This document shows, one piece after another, positions 27,573 to 35,793 of a stretch of 64,000 bases of DNA. Within the stretch, counting starts at the first letter, position 1. Each line of letters begins with the position of its first letter. The stretch lies in NCBI RefSeq assembly GCF_014842265.1, contig NZ_JACYVI010000006.1:62001-126000 (forward strand). The letters are read 5' to 3'. The position numbers and the translations under genes are program-made. The notes beneath the pieces are model-generated. The model worked only from the letters and a program-made list of their open reading frames with translations, was not told the origin of the DNA and did no database searches. Source of the stretch: Pseudomonas sp. CFBP 13711 (lineage in GTDB: Bacteria > Pseudomonadota > Gammaproteobacteria > Pseudomonadales > Pseudomonadaceae).

Positions 27573-29009
27573 TTAGCCCTCGTCACCCTCGTCGTCATCC
27601 CCGCCATCGATCTTCATGCCCAACTCCTTGATCTTGCGGGTCAAGGTATTGCGGCCCCAGCCCAGCAGCACGGCGGCGTCGCGACGACGGCCGGCGGTGT
27701 GCTTGAGCGCGGTCTCGATCATGATGCGTTCGAACGTCGGCACGGCACTGTCCAGCAGGCTGGACTGACCCCGGGCCAGTGCCTGATCGGCCCATTGGCG
27801 CAGCGCTTGTTCCCAGTTGGTCACCGGGGCAGCGTCCTGGGGCAGACTCAGCAGTTCAGGTGGCAGATCGCTGACATGCACTTCGCGGCCCGACGCCATT
27901 ACCGTGATCCAGCGACAGGTGTTTTCCAGCTGACGGACGTTGCCCGGCCACGGCAGGTGCTTGAGGTATTCCTCGGTTTCCGCCTTCAGCAGCTTGGGCT
28001 CAACAGCCAGTTCCTGCGCAGCGCGGCTGAGGAAGTGGCGTGCCAGCGTCGGGATGTCTTCGCGACGATCGGACATGCGCGGAATATGGATGCGGATCAC
28101 GTTCAGGCGGTGGAACAAGTCCTCGCGGAACTTGCCGGCCTGGACCAGGGTTTCCAGATTCTGGTGGGTCGCCGCAATGATGCGCACGTCGACTTTGACC
28201 GGCACGTGGCCGCCCACCCGGTAGAACTCGCCGTCAGCCAATACGCGCAGCAGTCGGGTCTGGGTATCGGCTGGCATGTCGCCGATTTCATCGAGAAACA
28301 GGGTGCCGCCGTCGGCTTGCTCGAAACGCCCACGACGCAGGTTCGCCGCGCCGGTGAACGCGCCTTTTTCGTGGCCGAACAGCTCGGACTCCATCAAGTC
28401 TTTCGGAATCGCTGCCATGTTCAGCGCAATGAACGGCGAAGCCGAGCGTGGGCTGTGGCGGTGCAGGGCGTGGGCAACCAGCTCTTTACCGGTCCCGGAC
28501 TCGCCGTTGATCAGCACGGTGATGTTGGAGTGGCTCAAACGGCCGATGGCGCGAAACACCTCCTGCATCGCCGGCGCTTCGCCGATTATTTCCGGGGTGC
28601 GGGTCAAGGTTGGCGGAACGGCCAGGCCCTGCTGCTCCTGAGCGTGCTGATTGGCGCGTTTGACCAGCGAAACGGCTTCGTCAACGTCGAACGGCTTGGG
28701 CAGGTACTCGAACGCACCGCCCTGATAGGACGCCACGGCGCTGTCGAGGTCCGAGTGAGCGGTCATGATGATGACCGGCAGGCGTGGATGCTGTTCGCGA
28801 ATGCGCGCCAGCAAGTCCAGGCCGCTGGCGCCGGGCATGCGGATGTCGGAAATGATCACGTCCGGTTGCTGACGGGCCAGGCGGCTCATCACGCCATCGG
28901 CGCTGTCGAAACTCTGCGTGGTCATGCCCTCTTGCTGCAGGGCTTTCTCCAGTACCCAGCGGATGGAACGGTCGTCATCGACGATCCAGACAGTTTCACT
29001 ACGGCTCAT
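27573..29009 (-). CDS. ntrC: Nitrogen regulation response regulator NtrC
   Basis: Sigma-54-dependent enhancer-binding protein, 478 residues. The receiver domain carries the acidic pocket VDDD (10-13) and phospho-acceptor Asp55 in VIISDIRMP. The AAA+ domain has Walker A GESGTGKE (about 165-172), the sigma-54 contact loop GAFTGA, and Walker B GTLFLDEIGDMP. The C-terminal Fis-type helix-turn-helix includes RRRDAAVLLGWGRNTLTRKIKELG. It overlaps ntrB by 4 bases. It should activate glnA from the sites at 34055-34102 and may control its own operon through the box at 30359. Confidence 0.95.
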   Translation of the reverse strand: MSRSETVWIVDDDRSIRWVLEKALQQEGMTTQSFDSADGVMSRLARQQPDVIISDIRMPGASGLDLLARIREQHPRLPVIIMTAHSDLDSAVASYQGGAFEYLPKPFDVDEAVSLVKRANQHAQEQQGLAVPPTLTRTPEIIGEAPAMQEVFRAIGRLSHSNITVLINGESGTGKELVAHALHRHSPRSASPFIALNMAAIPKDLMESELFGHEKGAFTGAANLRRGRFEQADGGTLFLDEIGDMPADTQTRLLRVLADGEFYRVGGHVPVKVDVRIIAATHQNLETLVQAGKFREDLFHRLNVIRIHIPRMSDRREDIPTLARHFLSRAAQELAVEPKLLKAETEEYLKHLPWPGNVRQLENTCRWITVMASGREVHVSDLPPELLSLPQDAAPVTNWEQALRQWADQALARGQSSLLDSAVPTFERIMIETALKHTAGRRRDAAVLLGWGRNTLTRKIKELGMKIDGGDDDEGDEG

Positions 29010-30091
29010 GTCGACGCTGCTCCTTGTTCCAGCGGCAGGAAGATCGAGAATGTTGTATGGCCAGGGTGGCTATCACACTCGATCAGCCCCTGGTGCTGAC
29101 TGATGATGTTCTGGGTAATGGCAAGGCCCAGCCCGGTGCCATCCGGGCGGCCGCTGACCATGGGGTAAAAAATGGTTTCTTGCAGCTCCGGCGGAATGCC
29201 GGGGCCGTTGTCGATGATTTCGATCTTGCTGACCAGACGATGGCGCACATGGCCGATGGTGAACTGGCGCATGGCGCGGGTGCGCAGGCTGATGCGGCCC
29301 AGACGCAGCTCGTTCTGGCTGCTGATGGCCTGCATGGCGTTGCGCACGATATTGAGCACGGCCTGAATCATCTGCTCGCGGTCAATCAGCACATCGGGAA
29401 TGCTCGGGTCGTAGTCGCGCACGATGGTGATGCATCCCTGGCTTTCGGCTTCGACCAGGCTGCACACGCGCTCGAGCACTTCATGCACGTTGGTCATCGC
29501 CAGCATCGGCAGCTTGTTCGAGCCCAGCATGCGATCGACCAGATTACGCAGGCGGTCGGCTTCTTCGATGATGACGTTGGTGTAGTCCTTGAGGCTCTCC
29601 TCCGGCAGCTCGCGTGCCAGCAACTGCGCGGCGCCGCGAATCCCGCCAAGGGGGTTCTTGATTTCATGGGCCAGGCCACGCACCAGCATTTTGGTGGTCT
29701 CCTGCTTGGACAGCTGAGCCTCTTCCTTGGTGATCCGCAGCAAGCGATCACGGGGGTGGACTTCCAGCAGCAGCATGGTCTCGGCCTGGGAAAGAATCGG
29801 CGTGACAGCGTAGTCGACCGTCAACGTCTGGCCGGTCAATGCGGTCAGCATCGCTTCACGTTTCGTGAACGGGTGCGCCTGCTCCACTGCCTGACGAAGC
29901 GAACTGAGCGCTTCGGCAGATTCGGTGAACAGCTCGCTGATGAATTGGCCGTGGCTGCGCTGACCACTGATGGCCAGCAGCATTTCAGCGGCAGGATTCA
30001 TGTACTCGAGGCGCAGGTCCGAGTTGAGCAGAATCGTGGCAGTGGTCAGGTTGTCGAGTAACAACCGATGCAACGCATCGCTGATAGTCAT
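29006..30091 (-). CDS. ntrB: Nitrogen regulation sensor kinase NtrB
   Basis: Soluble histidine kinase and phosphatase for NtrC, 361 residues without membrane helices. It has an N-terminal PAS domain (about 1-110), the phospho-histidine His142 in GLAHEIKNPLGG, the N box NIVRNAMQA, the G1 box DNGPGIP and the G2 box GRPDGTGLGLAI. It responds to PII (GlnB/GlnK) in the known system. Upstream is a 300-base gap with a possible NtrC box. Confidence 0.95.
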   Translation of the reverse strand: MTISDALHRLLLDNLTTATILLNSDLRLEYMNPAAEMLLAISGQRSHGQFISELFTESAEALSSLRQAVEQAHPFTKREAMLTALTGQTLTVDYAVTPILSQAETMLLLEVHPRDRLLRITKEEAQLSKQETTKMLVRGLAHEIKNPLGGIRGAAQLLARELPEESLKDYTNVIIEEADRLRNLVDRMLGSNKLPMLAMTNVHEVLERVCSLVEAESQGCITIVRDYDPSIPDVLIDREQMIQAVLNIVRNAMQAISSQNELRLGRISLRTRAMRQFTIGHVRHRLVSKIEIIDNGPGIPPELQETIFYPMVSGRPDGTGLGLAITQNIISQHQGLIECDSHPGHTTFSIFLPLEQGAAST

Positions 30092-30393
30092 GAATCCCGG
30101 TGACCTCTTTTGGCTCTATGCACTCGGGCTGGGCCGTGAGTGCAGGCTCTGATTGGTCTTTGCCAGCGTATGGAACCGCTAGAACGTGTGGTGTGCTCGC
30201 GCATTCATTACAAAATGCAAAAACCAAACCAAGGCTCCGAAAAGAAGCGCGGATTGAGGAATTACGAACGTTTTTTGGACGGCTGGCCCGGCGACAGTGC
30301 ATGGATTCCTGAGCGCCGAACCAAAATGGGCTTTTTACGCGAAAGCTCGTTCAGGTTGTGCACCATAATAGAGCATAGCCGGTCGGGCAGGGT
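30092..30393. other. ntrB leader/promoter region
   Basis: About 300 bases without a gene. It contains the 7-base palindrome TGCACTC-N12-GAGTGCA (30119-30144) close to the ntrB start and the NtrC-like box at 30359-30375 near the end of the upstream DUF4124 gene. The palindrome could be an operator or a leader hairpin. Confidence 0.5.
30359..30375 (-). promoter_or_regulatory. Possible NtrC box overlapping an ntrBC promoter
   Basis: TGCACCA-TAA-TAGAGCA matches the NtrC consensus TGCACCA-N3-TGGTGCA in 7 of 7 left and 5 of 7 right positions. On the minus strand it overlaps TATTAT, a possible -10. In E. coli an NtrC site overlaps the glnL promoter and represses it; this looks alike but the -35 is not clear. 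Confidence 0.45.
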
Positions 30394-31038
30394 TTAGCGG
30401 AAGAACGAAAAGAAACTCGATTCTTCTTCCGGCTTGTCCTTGATAGGGCATTCGGGGCGCGCACCGTAATCATCGTTTTTACAGGGCTGTGCGAGCCGCT
30501 TCTGGGCCAGAGAGATGCGTATCAGGTGAAAGGGTTGATTGGGGGTTCGCTCCAGCACTCGCCCGTACTGATCAATGATCTCTACGGACAGCTGGTGAGT
30601 GCCACGGTCGATGTTCGTCAGCGGGAAAACCGGGCTGCGCGTCGGCTCGCCGTAGGGTTTGCTGTCGAGCAGTAACCGGTACAAGTGATCCGGCTGCAAC
30701 TCGGGATCATTGCTGACGGTGACATTCAGATTGCCTTCAATGTCGCGGATCGTGCTGTCGGGTTCCGGCGCCAGAATGCGCAGCAACTGATAATGGAAGA
30801 TGGGTCTCGCCGCTGGCTTCGGTGTGGATGCCCGACTGGGCGCCTTCGTGGGCTGATCGACCCGGTTGGTCGGCGCTATGTCGACCTTCTTAGCATTGCG
30901 GTGAGGCTGATCGGTGAAGACCCGATTGCCGTCTGCATCGACGTAGGTATACACCTCCGCCAAAACGGCCTGGCTCACGCTGGACAGCAGGCACAAAGCG
31001 ACGGCCAACTGGTAGACGTATTTAAGGCCGGCCAACAT
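30394..31038 (-). CDS. DUF4124-domain envelope protein (downstream copy)
   Basis: 214 residues. A signal peptide (YQLAVALCLLSSVSQAVLA, cleavage near residue 27) leads into a DUF4124 domain, recognisable by VYTYVDADGNRVFTDQP at the mature N-terminus. A linker rich in T/P/A (about 60-80) and a C-terminal beta region with LYRLLLDSKPYGEPTRSPVF follow. It shares both parts with the gene just upstream, which it overlaps by 17 bases. Periplasmic, function unknown; in this position next to ntrBC it recurs in other pseudomonads as I recall. Confidence 0.75.
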   Translation of the reverse strand: MLAGLKYVYQLAVALCLLSSVSQAVLAEVYTYVDADGNRVFTDQPHRNAKKVDIAPTNRVDQPTKAPSRASTPKPAARPIFHYQLLRILAPEPDSTIRDIEGNLNVTVSNDPELQPDHLYRLLLDSKPYGEPTRSPVFPLTNIDRGTHQLSVEIIDQYGRVLERTPNQPFHLIRISLAQKRLAQPCKNDDYGARPECPIKDKPEEESSFFSFFR

Positions 31039-31564
31039 GGACTCGCTGCACTGTCAGATTGACCGTCTCGCTTTGCTGGATCGAACGCTGATTTTCCAGC
31101 ACCTGAACGGAAAAGCTGTGTTCGCCCCGATCAAGCTCCATGACCTGCAGCCGAGGAATATTCGTGGGCTGGCCATAGGGTGCGCCGTCCACCACCAACT
31201 GCAACAAATGCCCAGGCTGCAAACGGGGCTCTATGGCCACGCCAACAGTGAACGAGCCGTTATTGGCACGAAGCGCTTCGTCCTGGGGCAGGTCTTTCAG
31301 CGCGAGCACCTGATAGGCGGCGGCGCTTTGCTGGTCCCGGGTTTGGTTCTGGTTCTGGTTCTGCGTCGCGGGCAGTGGCGGCGGCGGTGCAGGGACGACG
31401 GTCTCGACACTGTTGAGTGGCGGCAGCTCGACGGTTTCGGCTTTGGTCCCGTTCGGCGGCTGGTTGCTGTACGCCGTATTGCCGGAGGCATCGGTGTATT
31501 TGTAAATCTGCGCGGCAGCGGGCAGCGCAAATACCAGCAACAGAAGGGCAAGACATTGACGCAT
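31022..31564 (-). CDS. DUF4124-domain envelope protein (upstream copy)
   Basis: 180 residues with signal peptide CLALLLLVFALPAAAQ and the DUF4124 signature IYKYTDASGNTAYSNQPP directly after it. A proline-rich linker with an NQNQNQ run (around residue 80) and a C-terminal half LLQLVVDGAPYGQPTNIPRL match the next gene. The ATG at 31564 has GGAG five bases upstream. The two genes are a diverged tandem duplication. Role unknown; periplasmic. Confidence 0.75.
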   Translation of the reverse strand: MRQCLALLLLVFALPAAAQIYKYTDASGNTAYSNQPPNGTKAETVELPPLNSVETVVPAPPPPLPATQNQNQNQTRDQQSAAAYQVLALKDLPQDEALRANNGSFTVGVAIEPRLQPGHLLQLVVDGAPYGQPTNIPRLQVMELDRGEHSFSVQVLENQRSIQQSETVNLTVQRVHVGRP

Positions 31565-31690
31565 GAACACTCCAGTGTAGCGATCAGGACAACCAACAAT
31601 GGTGCCGCGCTAAATCCATGACGCGGCACGGGTCAGCATAGAGGAATACTGATCGACGGTGTCATTCGAGAAGCGGACCTGCGCACCCGC

Positions 31691-32257
31691 TCACGCGCTT
31701 GGTGTGGTCCGGCAGAGGTCGCCTCCCGCCCGTTGCAGCGCGGTCTCAATGACGGGATCACTTGCCTGTCGCTGGATTTCCGACTGCACCCAGCCAGCGC
31801 ATTTGGCATCGCTGCGGTAAGGCTGAAACGCCGAGTAACTTTGCATCAACACCGGCAGCAGCGTATCCAGCCGACCCCGGATGCCATCGGTCAGGTTGAC
31901 GTCTGGCTTCTCCGGGGAGTGGCCGGTTTCGCGCCACTGCTCGATACGCGCGTATTGCACCATCTTGTTGGCTTCCATCTGGGCGGTCATGAAATCGCGT
32001 ACGTCGTCGGCGCCCAGCTTGAATTCACTCGCCCGTGACTCGGCGTTCTGAATCACCTGGCGCTCGCGCTCACTGTCCTGAACCGGCTTGCCGCTGTGCC
32101 ATTTGCTGCGCGCCACGTCATTGGCGATTTCCAAGCGTTGCTCCATGGCTGCGATGAGCGGTTGAAGCTGTGCGGGAGGCTGCTGAGTGTTCGCTGCATA
32201 AAGGCCTGGCGCAAACACGGCCAGCGCGAAGAGGGTGATCTGAATCAGCTTGGGCAT
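31691..32257 (-). CDS. aroQ: Secreted chorismate mutase (AroQ-gamma type)
   Basis: Converts chorismate to prephenate. The 188-residue form from 32257 carries a signal peptide (ITLFALAVFAPGLYA, cleavage before ANTQ). An all-helical AroQ domain follows with LIAAMEQRLEIANDVARSKW and the active-site segment PVQDSERERQVI, then the C-terminal extension of the gamma subclass with two cysteines (KCAGWV, DLCRTT) that could form a disulfide. An in-frame ATG at 32275 would lengthen the signal n-region and is an equally possible start. An exported enzyme with no obvious periplasmic substrate is a known puzzle of this family. Confidence 0.8.
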   Translation of the reverse strand: MPKLIQITLFALAVFAPGLYAANTQQPPAQLQPLIAAMEQRLEIANDVARSKWHSGKPVQDSERERQVIQNAESRASEFKLGADDVRDFMTAQMEANKMVQYARIEQWRETGHSPEKPDVNLTDGIRGRLDTLLPVLMQSYSAFQPYRSDAKCAGWVQSEIQRQASDPVIETALQRAGGDLCRTTPSA

Positions 32258-32401
32258 AAGGGTGTGTTCTCGCATGAGTACTCTGGCTCGCGATCGTCGA
32301 GGCACGTGTTCGGAAAAGTCGGAGTGCTGACTATATTGCCTCAACGGGTGATCTCAACTGCGTTACATATGTATGTACGTAACGCGGCGAAAGACGAGCA
32401 C

Positions 32402-32426
32402 AAAAAAGGCCTCCCGAAGGAGGCCT
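32402..32426 (-). terminator. glnA terminator
   Basis: On the minus strand AGGCCTCC-TTCG-GGAGGCCT is followed by six T residues. It begins 34 bases after the glnA stop and has a stable TTCG-type loop. Confidence 0.9.
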
Positions 32427-32459
32427 CTTGTTCACGCGGCTCTCGCCGGCGCGACTGGA

Positions 32460-33866
32460 TCAGCAGCTGTAGTACAGCTCGTATTCCAGTGGGTGTACGA
32501 ACGTGCGCACTTTGATTTCTTCTTCGGATTTCAACGCGATGTAAGCGTCGATGAAGTCGTCGCTGAATACGCCGCCTTTGGTCAGGAACGCACGACCTTT
32601 GTCCAGCTCTTCCAGGGCTTCCTTCAGGCTGCCGCAAACTTGCGGGATCTCTTTCGCCTCTTCAGGCGGCAGGTCGTACAGGTTTTTGTCAGCCGCATCG
32701 CCAGGGTGGATCTTGTTCTGGATGCCGTCCAGGCCAGCCATCAACAGGGCAGCGAAGGCCAGGTACGGGTTGGCTGCCGGGTCCGGGAAACGTGCTTCGA
32801 TACGACGGCCCTTAGGGCTGTTGACGTAAGGAATACGGATCGACGCCGAACGGTTACGAGCCGAGTAGGCCAGCATGACCGGCGCTTCGAAGCCTGGAAC
32901 CAGACGCTTGTACGAGTTGGTTGCCGGGTTGGTGAAGCCGTTCAAGGCCTTGCCGTGTTTGATGATGCCGCCGATGAAGTACAGAGCGGTGTCGGACAGG
33001 CCGGCATAACCTTCGCCTGCGAAGGTGTTCTTGCCATCTTTGGAGATGGACATGTGAACGTGCATACCCGAACCGTTATCGCCGTAGAGAGGCTTGGGCA
33101 TGAAGGTAGCGGTGCGGCCGTAAGCGTCGGCAACGTTGTGCACGACGTATTTCAGGGTCTGAACTTCGTCAGCCTTTTTAACCAGCGTGTTGAATTTCAC
33201 GCCGATTTCGTTCTGGCCTGCGGTTGCCACTTCGTGGTGGTGAACTTCGACGACCTGGCCCATTTCTTCCAGGGCGTTGCACATTGCGGTGCGGATTTCG
33301 TGGTCGTGGTCGAACGGTGGAACCGGGAAGTAGCCGCCTTTGATGCCTGGACGGTGACCTTTGTTACCGCCTTCGATGTCGGCGTCGGACATCCACGAAC
33401 CTTGTTCGGAGTAGATTTTGAACATGGAGCCGGAGATGTCGGACTTGAATTTCACTTCGTCGAAGATGAAGAATTCTGGCTCAGGGCCGGCGAATACAGT
33501 GTCACCGATACCGGTCGACTTCAGGTATTCCTCGGCGCGGTGAGCAATGGCGCGTGGGTCGCGATCATAACCTTGCATGGTCGAAGGTTCGATGATGTCG
33601 CAAACCAGGATCAGGGTAGGCTCTTCGGTGAACGGATCCAGCACGGCGGTTTCGTCGTCCGGCAGCAGGATCATGTCGGAGGCTTCAATACCTTTCCAGC
33701 CCGAGATGGAGGAACCGTCGAACATTTTGCCGACTTCGAAGAAGTCGTCTTCCAGCGCATCGCGGGCCGGCATGGTCACGTGGTGCTGAGTGCCTTTGGT
33801 GTCCGTGAAGCGCAGATCAATCCACTTAACGTCATGATCTTTGATGAGTTGAACCGACTTCGACAT
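32460..33866 (-). CDS. glnA: Glutamine synthetase type I
   Basis: ATP-dependent synthesis of glutamine from glutamate and ammonia; dodecameric. 468 residues, full length. Visible: [16 protein letters not shown], the ATP/metal region [33 protein letters not shown], the latch-side loop [20 protein letters not shown], and the adenylylation tyrosine in NLYDLPPEE near residue 398, so it is subject to GlnE control. Transcription should start from the sigma-54 promoter at 33967-33982 under NtrC. Confidence 0.97.
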   Translation of the reverse strand: MSKSVQLIKDHDVKWIDLRFTDTKGTQHHVTMPARDALEDDFFEVGKMFDGSSISGWKGIEASDMILLPDDETAVLDPFTEEPTLILVCDIIEPSTMQGYDRDPRAIAHRAEEYLKSTGIGDTVFAGPEPEFFIFDEVKFKSDISGSMFKIYSEQGSWMSDADIEGGNKGHRPGIKGGYFPVPPFDHDHEIRTAMCNALEEMGQVVEVHHHEVATAGQNEIGVKFNTLVKKADEVQTLKYVVHNVADAYGRTATFMPKPLYGDNGSGMHVHMSISKDGKNTFAGEGYAGLSDTALYFIGGIIKHGKALNGFTNPATNSYKRLVPGFEAPVMLAYSARNRSASIRIPYVNSPKGRRIEARFPDPAANPYLAFAALLMAGLDGIQNKIHPGDAADKNLYDLPPEEAKEIPQVCGSLKEALEELDKGRAFLTKGGVFSDDFIDAYIALKSEEEIKVRTFVHPLEYELYYSC

Positions 33867-33966
33867 GTTGTCCTCCGGGGTGGATTAGGGCCTGAGTAGT
33901 GGTTGGCCCTTCAATTTGGGTGATGCCGGGCGCGATACTCGACCAAGGCAACCTGCCTCACAAGGG

Positions 33967-33982
33967 AGCAATTTGCATGCCA
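33967..33982 (-). promoter_or_regulatory. Sigma-54 promoter of glnA
   Basis: On the minus strand TGGCAT-GCAAA-TTGC matches the -24/-12 consensus TGGCAC-N5-TTGC with one change. Transcription would start about 90 bases before the glnA ATG. Confidence 0.85.
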
Positions 33983-34054
33983 GTGCCCTGTGTTGGGTTT
34001 TCCGCGGGAATAGCTGACTTTAAGCGCGTTAAACGTCGCATATTCGAAAACCGG

Positions 34055-34102
34055 CGCACCCTTATGGTGCCAAGTAATTGTATACAGGGCCGTTTTGGTG
34101 CG
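34055..34102 (-). promoter_or_regulatory. Two NtrC enhancer-like sites for glnA
   Basis: CGCACCC-TTA-TGGTGCC (34055-34071) matches the NtrC dyad in 11 of 14 positions. A weaker AGGGCCG-TTT-TGGTGCG follows at 34086-34102, 31 bases on, which puts the two on one face of the helix as in E. coli glnA. They lie about 75-120 bases upstream of the -24 element. Confidence 0.7.
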
Positions 34103-34150
34103 CGGACGATTGGCCGTACGATAACTGGTTAAACCTTGAGCAATTTCCGC

Positions 34151-34156
34151 TATAAT
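34151..34156 (+). promoter_or_regulatory. Candidate -10 element of thiI
   Basis: A perfect TATAAT lies 43 bases before the thiI ATG. The upstream hexamer at the right distance (GTTAAA) matches the -35 consensus poorly. Confidence 0.5.
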
Positions 34157-34198
34157 CCGCGCCCCCCTTTTTCGACCGGGACCTAGCGCGCTGTTTTC

Positions 34199-35653
34199 AT
34201 GAAATTAATCGTCAAAGTCTTCCCAGAAATCACTATCAAAAGCCGGCCTGTGCGCAAGCGCTTCATCAAACAGCTGGCCAAGAACATCCGTACGGTGCTC
34301 CGCGATCTGGACCCGGCGTTGGTGGTGGATGGTGTGTGGGACAACCTTGAGGTCGAAACCAGGGTCGAGGATGCCAAAGTCCTGCGCGAGATGACCGAGC
34401 GGCTCAGCTGCATGCCCGGCATCACGCACTTTCTGCAGGTTGACCAGTATCCGCTGGGCGACATGGAAGACATCTACGAGAAGTGCAAGCTGCACTTCGG
34501 CGACGCGCTCCCCGGCAAGATTTTCGGGGTGCGCTGCAAGCGTGCGGGCCATCATGACTTCAGCTCCATGGACGTCGAGAAGTACGTCGGCAGCAAACTG
34601 CGTCGTGAATGCAACGCCGCCGGCATTTCGCTGAAAGCCCCGGAAGTCGAGGTCAGAATCGAGATTCGGGACCAGCGCCTGTTCGTGATCCACAGCCAGC
34701 ACAACGGCATCGGCGGTTATCCGCTGGGTTCGCTTGAACAGACCCTGATCCTGATGTCCGGTGGCTTTGACTCAACCGTGGCCGCGTACCAGATCATGCG
34801 TCGCGGCCTGATGAGCCATTTCTGCTTCTTCAATCTGGGCGGACGTGCTCACGAGCTGGGCGTGATGGAAGTCGCGCACTTCATCTGGAAGAAGTACGGC
34901 AGCTCTCAGCGGGTGCTGTTCGTGAGCGTACCGTTCGAGGAAGTTCTGGGAGAAATTCTCGGAAAAGTCGATAACAGTCATATGGGCGTAGTATTGAAGC
35001 GTATGATGTTGCGCGCTGCGACCAACATTGCCGACCGGCTGGAAATCGACGCGCTGGTGACCGGCGAGGCGATTTCCCAGGTGTCCAGCCAGACGCTGCC
35101 CAACCTTTCGGTCATTGATTGCGTGACGGAGAAGCTGGTCCTGCGACCGCTGATCGCCAGTCACAAGCAGGACATCATCGACCTGGCCGATCAGATCGGC
35201 ACCGGCGATTTTGCCCGGCACATGCCCGAATACTGCGGTGTGATTTCGGTGAATCCGAAGACCGCCGCCAAGCGCAATCGGGTCGAGCACGAAGAAAAAT
35301 CGTTCGACATGGCCGTGCTCGAACGTGCGCTGGAAAACGCTCGTCTGGTACCGATCGATCGCGTGATCGAGGAATTGGGCCAGGACGTTCAGATTGAAGA
35401 AGTCAGTCAGGCGCTGGCGGGGCAAGTGGTCATCGACATCCGTCACCCGGATGAAGCAGAAGACCGCCCGCTGGCGCTGACTGGCGTCGAAGTACAAACG
35501 CTGCCGTTCTTTGCATTGAACAGCCGTTTCAAGGAACTGGATGACACGCGCCAGTACCTGCTCTATTGCGACAAAGGCGTCATGAGTCGCCTGCATGCTC
35601 ATCATCTGCTCAGTGAGGGGCATGCCAATGTGCGCGTTTATCGACCGAGCTAA
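34199..35653 (+). CDS. thiI: tRNA 4-thiouridine synthase ThiI
   Basis: Transfers sulfur from IscS persulfide to U8 of tRNA and also feeds thiazole synthesis for thiamine. 484 residues with an N-terminal ferredoxin-like part and THUMP domain (about 60-165), PP-loop [11 protein letters not shown] (about 185), the conserved Cys in [10 protein letters not shown] (about 345), and a C-terminal rhodanese domain with catalytic Cys in [12 protein letters not shown] (about 462). All key residues are present. Monocistronic by position, with typA 140 bases downstream. Confidence 0.95.
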   Translation: MKLIVKVFPEITIKSRPVRKRFIKQLAKNIRTVLRDLDPALVVDGVWDNLEVETRVEDAKVLREMTERLSCMPGITHFLQVDQYPLGDMEDIYEKCKLHFGDALPGKIFGVRCKRAGHHDFSSMDVEKYVGSKLRRECNAAGISLKAPEVEVRIEIRDQRLFVIHSQHNGIGGYPLGSLEQTLILMSGGFDSTVAAYQIMRRGLMSHFCFFNLGGRAHELGVMEVAHFIWKKYGSSQRVLFVSVPFEEVLGEILGKVDNSHMGVVLKRMMLRAATNIADRLEIDALVTGEAISQVSSQTLPNLSVIDCVTEKLVLRPLIASHKQDIIDLADQIGTGDFARHMPEYCGVISVNPKTAAKRNRVEHEEKSFDMAVLERALENARLVPIDRVIEELGQDVQIEEVSQALAGQVVIDIRHPDEAEDRPLALTGVEVQTLPFFALNSRFKELDDTRQYLLYCDKGVMSRLHAHHLLSEGHANVRVYRPS

Positions 35654-35793
35654 GTGCCCGGGGCTGTTTGCCTGTGGCTTGCGTCACCGGCCCCCCGACA
35701 CCAGTCGTCAGCCGTAACGGCTTTCGCCGGCTCCACCGTTCATAGCTGCCTACAATCAGACAGCTGACCGAATCCTCTGATCGAGATACACAA

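Larger units (their letters stand above)
33867..34198. other. Divergent glnA / thiI control region
   Basis: 332 bases holding the glnA sigma-54 promoter, two NtrC-like sites and, at the right end, the thiI promoter. GGAGG lies just before the glnA ATG (minus strand). No gene seen. Confidence 0.8.

Noticed and set aside
27489-30061. Two plus-strand frames of 536 and 345 codons across ntrC and ntrB
   Set aside because: Antisense to unmistakable ntrC and ntrB; products are Gln/His-rich without domains.
32373-33899. 508-codon plus-strand frame over glnA
   Set aside because: Antisense of glnA; the Val/Phe-rich product reflects strong codon bias of glnA, not coding.
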